Of a stretch of 64,000 bases of DNA, positions 58,190 to 64,000 are shown in pieces. The stretch covers positions 90,585 to 154,584 of the forward strand of contig JASANE010000138.1 in assembly GCA_030248225.1 (NCBI GenBank), read 5' to 3'. The notes beneath the pieces were generated by a model. That model did not search any database. It was given only the letters and a program-made list of their open reading frames with translations, and was not told the DNA's origin. Source of the DNA: Trileptium ribeirensis (taxonomy: Eukaryota > Nematoda > Enoplea > Enoplida > Thoracostomopsidae). The number at the start of each line of letters is the position of its first letter. Position 1 is the stretch's first letter. A program made the translations under genes and the position numbers.

Positions 58190-58870
58190 CTCTGGTCGGG
58201 TTAAAAATGGGTCCCACAAAGCATGTTACAGATTGTATCTTGCAAACTGGTGAAAATATCGGAGCAAAATTAGACTCATTTTGTAGAGCAAAAAAGCTCG
58301 CTGATATTTTTATAATGCTTTTATACATACCTTTTAGGATCCATGATTTTGGTTAAAAGGTGTTTTTAATGACCCTATGAGACCCAATTTATACGAAAAC
58401 GGCAATATCTCAGTAATCACTTAAGCTGTATAGATGATGGTGATCTCATTTTGTGGGGAAATTTGCCCTTTGTATAGCTACAAATGGTGTGCTGCTGTTG
58501 TAATTATTTACGTTACAGTGTTGGGTTACACAGGGTTGGGTCCATGAGTCCCAAAATACATGAAAAGAGCAATTTCTCTGTAACCGTTTGAGCTATATGG
58601 ATTGATCTCATTTTGTATAGCAAGTCATCATCTATATAGCTGCAAGTTGTGTTTTAAGCTTATTTTTTACGCTGCAGATTTGTTCAAAATGTGATTTTCA
58701 ATGGGCCATAAGACCGTCAATACACGAAAACGTCAATATATGTGCAGTCGAGCTATAAGGTTGTTTTTGGTCTCGTTTTTGTGAGTATCTAAGTACGCAG
58801 TAAGCGGGTATATCGCCATATCTCTTCAACTGTTTAAACAATATGGTTTATATTCCGCTCGCGCCTCAAC
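58190..58870 (+). repeat. ~150-bp satellite array, plus orientation
   Basis: Units carry the order gagncccaaaatacangaaaa, then caatatctcngtaa, then agctatatngat, then gatctcattttgt, then atagctncaa, then a gctgcag-like end. About four copies (near 58205, 58380, 58545, 58705). Confidence 0.75.
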
Positions 58871-59271
58871 ATAGATGTGTATGGTCTCTAAATTACACGT
58901 TTAACGCATAGAATTCGCCACCTTGGTCATGATACAAACTACTAATATAACTACCTGTTCCCAACTATTCAGATTTGTATCAAGTCTAGATCGTTTATTA
59001 TTTCGTTTCATTGCTGCTTATTTGCAGCACCGTAAAATAATGTATTTGTCTTTATATTAACGCAGTCTGTGTGCCAATTTAAAATCTAGCAAAAGTAAAA
59101 TTTTGATGGCTTAGAATAATATTTTCAATATTATGTTTGGCCTGTTCGACGAGGAATGAATGATCATCATGCGCGTGATATATTATACATCGATGCTTGA
59201 ATTTGAAGTACTAAGATCATTCTGACATTGCGCTAAGCTGGTTGTTAATCAGATGTTGTTGTAAATGGCAG

Positions 59272-59396
59272 GTCGAACTGTGCTTCAAGCTAAGTTGGAA
59301 TCTCTAGTATCTGAATATGTTGGAACCGAAGCTGCAATATGTTTTCCAATGGGATTTGCAACGAACTCAATGAACATTCCAAGCCTTATGACAAAG
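59272..59396 (+). CDS. SPTLC2: SPTLC2 exon 4
   Basis: Acceptor aaatggcag ends at 59271. GT completes the Gly codon of exon 3. It encodes [20 protein letters not shown], then [18 protein letters not shown], matching the conserved SPTLC2 block [34 protein letters not shown]. It ends AAG|GTCAGC in phase 0. The next expected segment ([17 protein letters not shown]) is not found up to the window end, so exon 5 and the catalytic lysine exon lie to the right. The visible exons sum to 1086 nt (362 codons). Confidence 0.95.
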
Positions 59397-59499
59397 GTCA
59401 GCGCGTGTGTATTTCATTCTTTCGTTATGTTTCCTACTATGTCTTTTTACAACATAAGCATTCTGCTGCAATATAAATTGTTTATTAAGGTAGTTGCTA

Positions 59500-59722
59500 C
59501 AGACAAAAGCAATGTTGACGCGAAACGGAGGAATTGCGCCTGAACACGGACGAGCTAATTTCATATGAACGCGGAGAACGCAATTTCGCCTGGATGCAGA
59601 CGGACGCAATTTATTCTGGACACATACGGACGCAATTTCGTTTGGACACAGACGGGAAAGGTTCAGCTGAACGCTGACGTACGCGATTGCGTTCCTGTGT
59701 AGTGCACTTCTGTCCGTGATTG
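59500..59722. mobile_element. Probable Tc1/mariner MITE carrying a minisatellite
   Basis: TA-flanked. The left end CAGACAAAAGCAATG and the right end in reverse CAATCACGGACAGAAGTGCA align if 7 bp are missing on the left. The interior (59527-59665) is a ~31-bp tandem repeat around acggacgcaatttcgnctgg. Confidence 0.5.
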
Positions 59723-61539
59723 TAGCTTTACTAGCTCAGCTATAGTGTCCGAGGTATACAACCAGTTGACATCTTCGACTGCCTGCCTGTCGATGATTTC
59801 ACCACTCACCTTGACATCCTGACTTGTCAAGCAGCTGGCTAGTCCAAAGTAGGGGCGAAGGCGGCATTTTCGGCTTCCCTACGGCAAAGCGGAGGTATCC
59901 CACGGCTCCTACCCTCCGGTAAAAATTGGGGTACCCCCGGCACAAAGCCACCTGTTGATAAAAATAAACGTCTAAACGCGACATAATCCGGCAAAAAAAT
60001 TGGCCCCCAGCAAAATCCGGTATCCCCTAGCAGGTGAGCCTGGGGGGCGTTTGGACTAGCCAGAGCAGTAAAGTTCTATTCGATAAATCTAACCGTTTTA
60101 AAAGCAGCAATAAGCTTGTACATCGTCCGGTACTTTTTGTATAGATTTCTGCAACGTGGCGTTATATTCAGTTGGAAAGTTAGACATTTCCCATATGTGG
60201 TTGACTGACACCAGTTTTTTGCTTCATTATCTTACTGTCCTTCAGTCACGCATAAAACTGAGTGCATAAAAACGAACTAGAAACACAAACGAACGTTATA
60301 TCGTTTGTTCACAAAAGAACCTAAACACAAACGAAAGTCCTGTTTATGACCTAAAGTTTTTACGTTCGTTCATCAACAAACGCAAATGCAAACGAACGTT
60401 GTTATGTACGTTTGTTTTACATGTACTTATTTCTGTCCATGACTGTATATCCGTCTCATTTTTTTGCCAGACTTGCCACTAACTTACTCGCTGGACTTCG
60501 AATTATGATTAAGAGATCTATATACCTGGTTTTTTGAAAATACCTGGAGAGAACCGAACTGGAAGTTGGGAGGCTCCGCGGATGGGCAAGACATTCATTT
60601 TCCTCTAGATCGAACTGGCGGATCCCCATGTAAGCGGGGGACTTGTACATAAAAATATATTCTATAATTTGATTCAAAGTTCATGGTAGAACATTACTAT
60701 TATTACATATAATAGTATAACAATTTAGGAATCGTCCAGTAGAGCACTCATATATAATCAATGGATGTCTTCCGAAGTGTGATTCAGAGAATATATAATT
60801 TTTGGCTTATTCAAACACTTTGGATCTAAGAATAGTTCTTTTTGTGTTTTAACATTATTTTCTGCTCGATATATCGGTACCAGATTTAACTACGGGTTGA
60901 TTTTTGTGTTTTGTGAAATTTTATGACATAAAGATGACCCGTTTTTATTTTTCTTCATTGGTTGAAGCATCGCGGATATTTTTAAGATTTTCAAAAATCA
61001 GTTCTTATTTTTATATTGACTGCTCGATTAATGTTTTTATATGAACTGTTAAAAACTCAACGTTCTAAGGACTACTAATAATATTTTATTTATATGTTCA
61101 GACCTTAAATTTGGCCAGGTTTACTATATTGTGTTGTATATTGGCATATTATAATTGTTCATTTCTTGCATTATTTTGTTGTTATATTGTGTACTGGCTG
61201 GAATGTCAACAATTAATCAAAAATTTTTGTCCAACTGTCCATTTTTCGGAATTGGATAAAAATTTCAAAAAAGTCAAACACGAGAGGATTTGCATGTTTA
61301 GGTTCCATAGCTAAATAAAACGGAATCGTAATGTTATTATTTTTTCGTGATGTACATCATTTTGAACGACACTAATTTTTACGCATATATTATTAGTCTA
61401 GTAGCTTGTGCCATCGCCAAAGTGGTGAATACTGTGTGTTGAATATGTAATTTAGAGACGTACACTGCTTGTGTTGATTTAGTAGTTGAGATTATCCCGT
61501 TTATTGCGTATTTAGGGACTTACATTGTCCACCTACAGA
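59723..61539. other. SPTLC2 intron 4, no exon found
   Basis: 60230-60450 has repeated aaacgaacgt and acaaacgaa motifs and ends with a mariner-like cttatttctgtccatgactg followed by TA, but a matching left end is not clear. Otherwise featureless. Confidence 0.5.
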
Positions 61540-62300
61540 TAGGATGAATAGCTCCGCAAAATTAGATCAGTATGTACACACAGCTCAATAGTTTGTGTAG
61601 ATATTGCCGTTTTCGTGTATTCTGCATCTGTTTACTCCATTCAAAAACCAATTTGAATCAATTTCTGCAGCGTAAAAAATGAAAACAGCAGTTAGAAATC
61701 AATTATTACATAAAGTGTGGATTCATCTACAAATTGAGGCCTAGCTTGACCCACATAGCTTGACGATGGACTTATAATTTTCGTATATTTTGGGCCTCTT
61801 GTGCCCATGATAATCGAATTTTAACCCAATACTGCGCTTAAGTTATGACAGCAGCGTATAATCATATGTAGCTGCATTGACATTGCATTGCTCTACAAAA
61901 TGAGCCCCATATCAGTCATATAGCTCGAGTGGTTCAGGAGATACTCCCATTTTCGTGTATTTTGCATCTCTTGGCCCATTCAAAAACCAATTTTGGCCCC
62001 ACTTTGCAGCGCATATAACATAAAGCTGCGGTACATTTTCTGCAGCTACCAAGAGAGTTAATTTTTTCTGTATAAACTGAGCCCAAAATCGTTCATATCG
62101 CTACAGGGTTCAGGAGATATTGTCATTTTCGTGTATTGTTGGTCTCTAGCCTTTGTAAAAACTCATTTGAACCATAATCCTCGACCCAAGGATTATGCAT
62201 TATGCAAAAGCTTTATATGTAATTTATAGAACCTTATTTGGTTTACAAAATGAACCTAATTTGGCCGAAATATCCGTACTGGTTACTGAGATTCATCCAA
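61540..62300 (-). repeat. ~150-bp satellite array, minus orientation
   Basis: Read on the minus strand, units show gagatgcaaaatacacgaaa, then gggagtatctcctgaaccac, then cgagctatatgactgatat, then ggggctcattttgtagagca. This is the same unit as 58190-58870 but inverted. About four copies. Confidence 0.75.
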
Positions 62301-62843
62301 GAATATGTTTTGTGGACCCGACAGCCGACAGCCTAATATCAATGAGGCATGGTTTAGTTCGTCGCTAATAATCAGACAGCCCTAAAATGCCAATATTGTA
62401 TACAAAAATATAAATTAACGATATTGTAAATGACTACAACGATGCCCGATAAAACACTGAGGACGTTTTTCATCGCGCATCAGCGTTCGACAGATAATCC
62501 TACGACGAATTTACATTTAGCACCACGTCTATAAACAGACACCACTATCCGGAATCTGCTCGTCGAGATATATAATATTGCTGCATGCCACATTGCGACC
62601 CCTCCCTGACCGCTGTGTGCCTAAATCTTGTTCGTTAAATCTTTGTCACAACATATATTTTTAATCTTGGCATGTTGTTGCGTGTCTTTATCTTACAACA
62701 AGCAGATTGGATAGCATGTTGAATAGGATGGTTTTATTATGCTGAGTGAGCCGTGGCTATTTAGGCGCCATATAGACTGTAGTAAGCGGTTTAGGTTTTG
62801 TTATTTAGCTTTAAGGTTATAGATTTATTCAGAATAGTCTATA
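62301..62843. other. Intron or intergenic sequence, nothing supported
   Basis: AT-rich, no exon with SPTLC2 similarity. Confidence 0.5.
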
Positions 62844-62967
62844 CAGTCCCACAAATGATCGCTACTCGCTCGTTGTGCGCTCGCTACTTGTTCGTAGGAA
62901 AATAAAATTTTACATGTTCCTTTTTGCTTGCTCGCTGGTAAGGCGATCGTCAACTGTGGCGAGTACT
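62844..62967. mobile_element. Tc1/mariner-type MITE, diverged copy
   Basis: TA-flanked. Left CAGTCCCACAAATGATCGC, right in reverse GAGTACTCGCCACAGTTGAC. It has internal ctcgct/cgctcg motifs like copy 1. Related to the 10.8-12.8 kb family but more diverged. Confidence 0.5.
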
Positions 62968-64000
62968 CTATAAAGATTTATCGGTACGCTGACTACGGTA
63001 GTTGTGTTATAAAAGGTGCAGCATAACTAAAAGATCCCAGTTTTTGGAGTTTCGAAGGGCTTAGGCTCAGTCAACCGGCTTGTATGAATATAACCTTTCC
63101 TCTGCTGGATTTCAACGGGCTTATAATAATCCACTGGTTTTTCAGTATATTGAATGCGTTGGCATTACTACTGTCTACAGACCAACCTGATTTTCTTATA
63201 TCTTTAAGCGGTCTTCAACTGTTTGTGGGTCGACCAACCCAAGTACCCCACTTCCCGTATACAGACTTATGAGTAGCGCACGCTAATGCGCGTTAAACAA
63301 AGGGTGCTTTATGGCCAAGTTACAGTGAAAAGCGAACGTGTCGTCATAAGTTACAAATAGTAGGTCCACATTAGTGTGAAGATTAATACTCCTCGAACAA
63401 GCAAGGATTCATAAAGGTATCAATAAAAGTAAGGTAGATAAATGGCATTTACTATGAAATTCTGCAAAATTCGGTCCCATTTTGGCACTATAATAATGGT
63501 TTAGGCAATTTATTTGCTTGTTGACGGAACTTACAAATCTTCACAATCTTCCCAGCTCAAGGCACCGATATTAATACACAAATCCAAATATAAAAATTTC
63601 AAAAGCTGAAATTTTGGGACATATTTAAGGTGTTATGAACCAACAGCCGATCGTAGCATAAGTATGGGCCAGACACCATGTAGCTAGAGACCGCCAATCT
63701 ATAAGTATGCGTCAAGTAAACTAAATTATAATGCCTAAATTTAGTCCAAAAATTTTTGAAAACAGTGCCTCTTGGAATACCATTACTTTCCAGAATAATA
63801 TTTGAATTCTGCATAGTGGCTGAAGCGAGCGTAGCGAAGAAATTTCACTTGCCAGAGTAGTACATTTCGACGGCGTCAGTTTCAGGGTTCTTTGGGGTAA
63901 CACTCATTACCTCAACTTTTCCTCGGCCGATTGACTAGCGCGATATCTCATTCGAAAACTGAAAATATCTATTTGTCCCGTTAGTTAGACGTGAAATGTG
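62968..64000. other. Right end of window, nothing supported
   Basis: Short chance frames only. 63058-63075 has one gggcttaggctcagtc patch related to the TTAGGC-type repeat. Confidence 0.5.

Overview
This is nuclear DNA of an invertebrate animal: AT-rich, gene-poor, with multi-kilobase introns and many transposons. The evidence is spliced exons of SPTLC2 (a eukaryotic sphingolipid gene), LTR and non-LTR retrotransposons, hAT and Tc1/mariner-type MITEs, tRNA-derived SINE units and several diverged satellites. I cannot name the phylum. A degenerate TTAGGC-type array (the telomere unit of nematodes) lies at 26.2-26.4 kb, but this is weak taxonomic evidence.

Layout. 0.2-1.06 kb: minus-strand remnant of a LINE ORF1 (PHD finger, coiled coil, RRM-like part). 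1.2-2.0 kb: an exon whose C-terminal part looks like a divergent forkhead/winged helix. 4.6-6.1 kb: about ten copies of a ~150-bp satellite. 10.26-12.36 kb: three phase-compatible exons that appear to form the 3' end of an unrecognised gene, with two MITEs in its introns and a third downstream. 12.8-26 kb: mostly featureless AT-rich DNA, with a dispersed repeat carrying TTAGGC/GCCTAA hexamers and two G/C-rich islands.

26.9-39.2 kb: a decayed Ty3/gypsy-like element of unusual architecture. Its order is 5' LTR, gag with a CCHC knuckle, an env-like glycoprotein region, a transmembrane segment in the same open frame as protease, then RT, RNase H, integrase, an SGNH/GDSL-hydrolase-like ORF and a 3' LTR segment. 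A 5'-truncated CR1-like LINE interrupts the SGNH-like ORF on the opposite strand. 39.3-40.2 kb: a cluster of tRNA-like SINE heads. 40.6-42.1 kb: a ~340-bp satellite. 42.6-44.7 kb: a second, badly broken gypsy pol.

46.68 kb to the right end: the 5' part of SPTLC2 on the plus strand, the catalytic subunit of serine palmitoyltransferase. Four exons join in phase (46680-47339, 51920-52074, 54516-54661, 59272-59396); the rest, including the catalytic lysine, lies beyond the window. Exon 2 has an upstream degenerate duplicate at 50771-50925 with an in-frame stop but intact splice dinucleotides. The introns hold three copies of one non-autonomous hAT-like element (one inserted inside another), a second hAT MITE with a perfect 8-bp target duplication, a LINE endonuclease fragment, and two arrays of one satellite in opposite orientations on either side of exon 4.

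The observations I would check first are the gag-env-pol order with a membrane segment fused to protease and an SGNH-like ORF downstream, the duplicated SPTLC2 exon as a possible poison exon, and the unrecognised three-exon gene.
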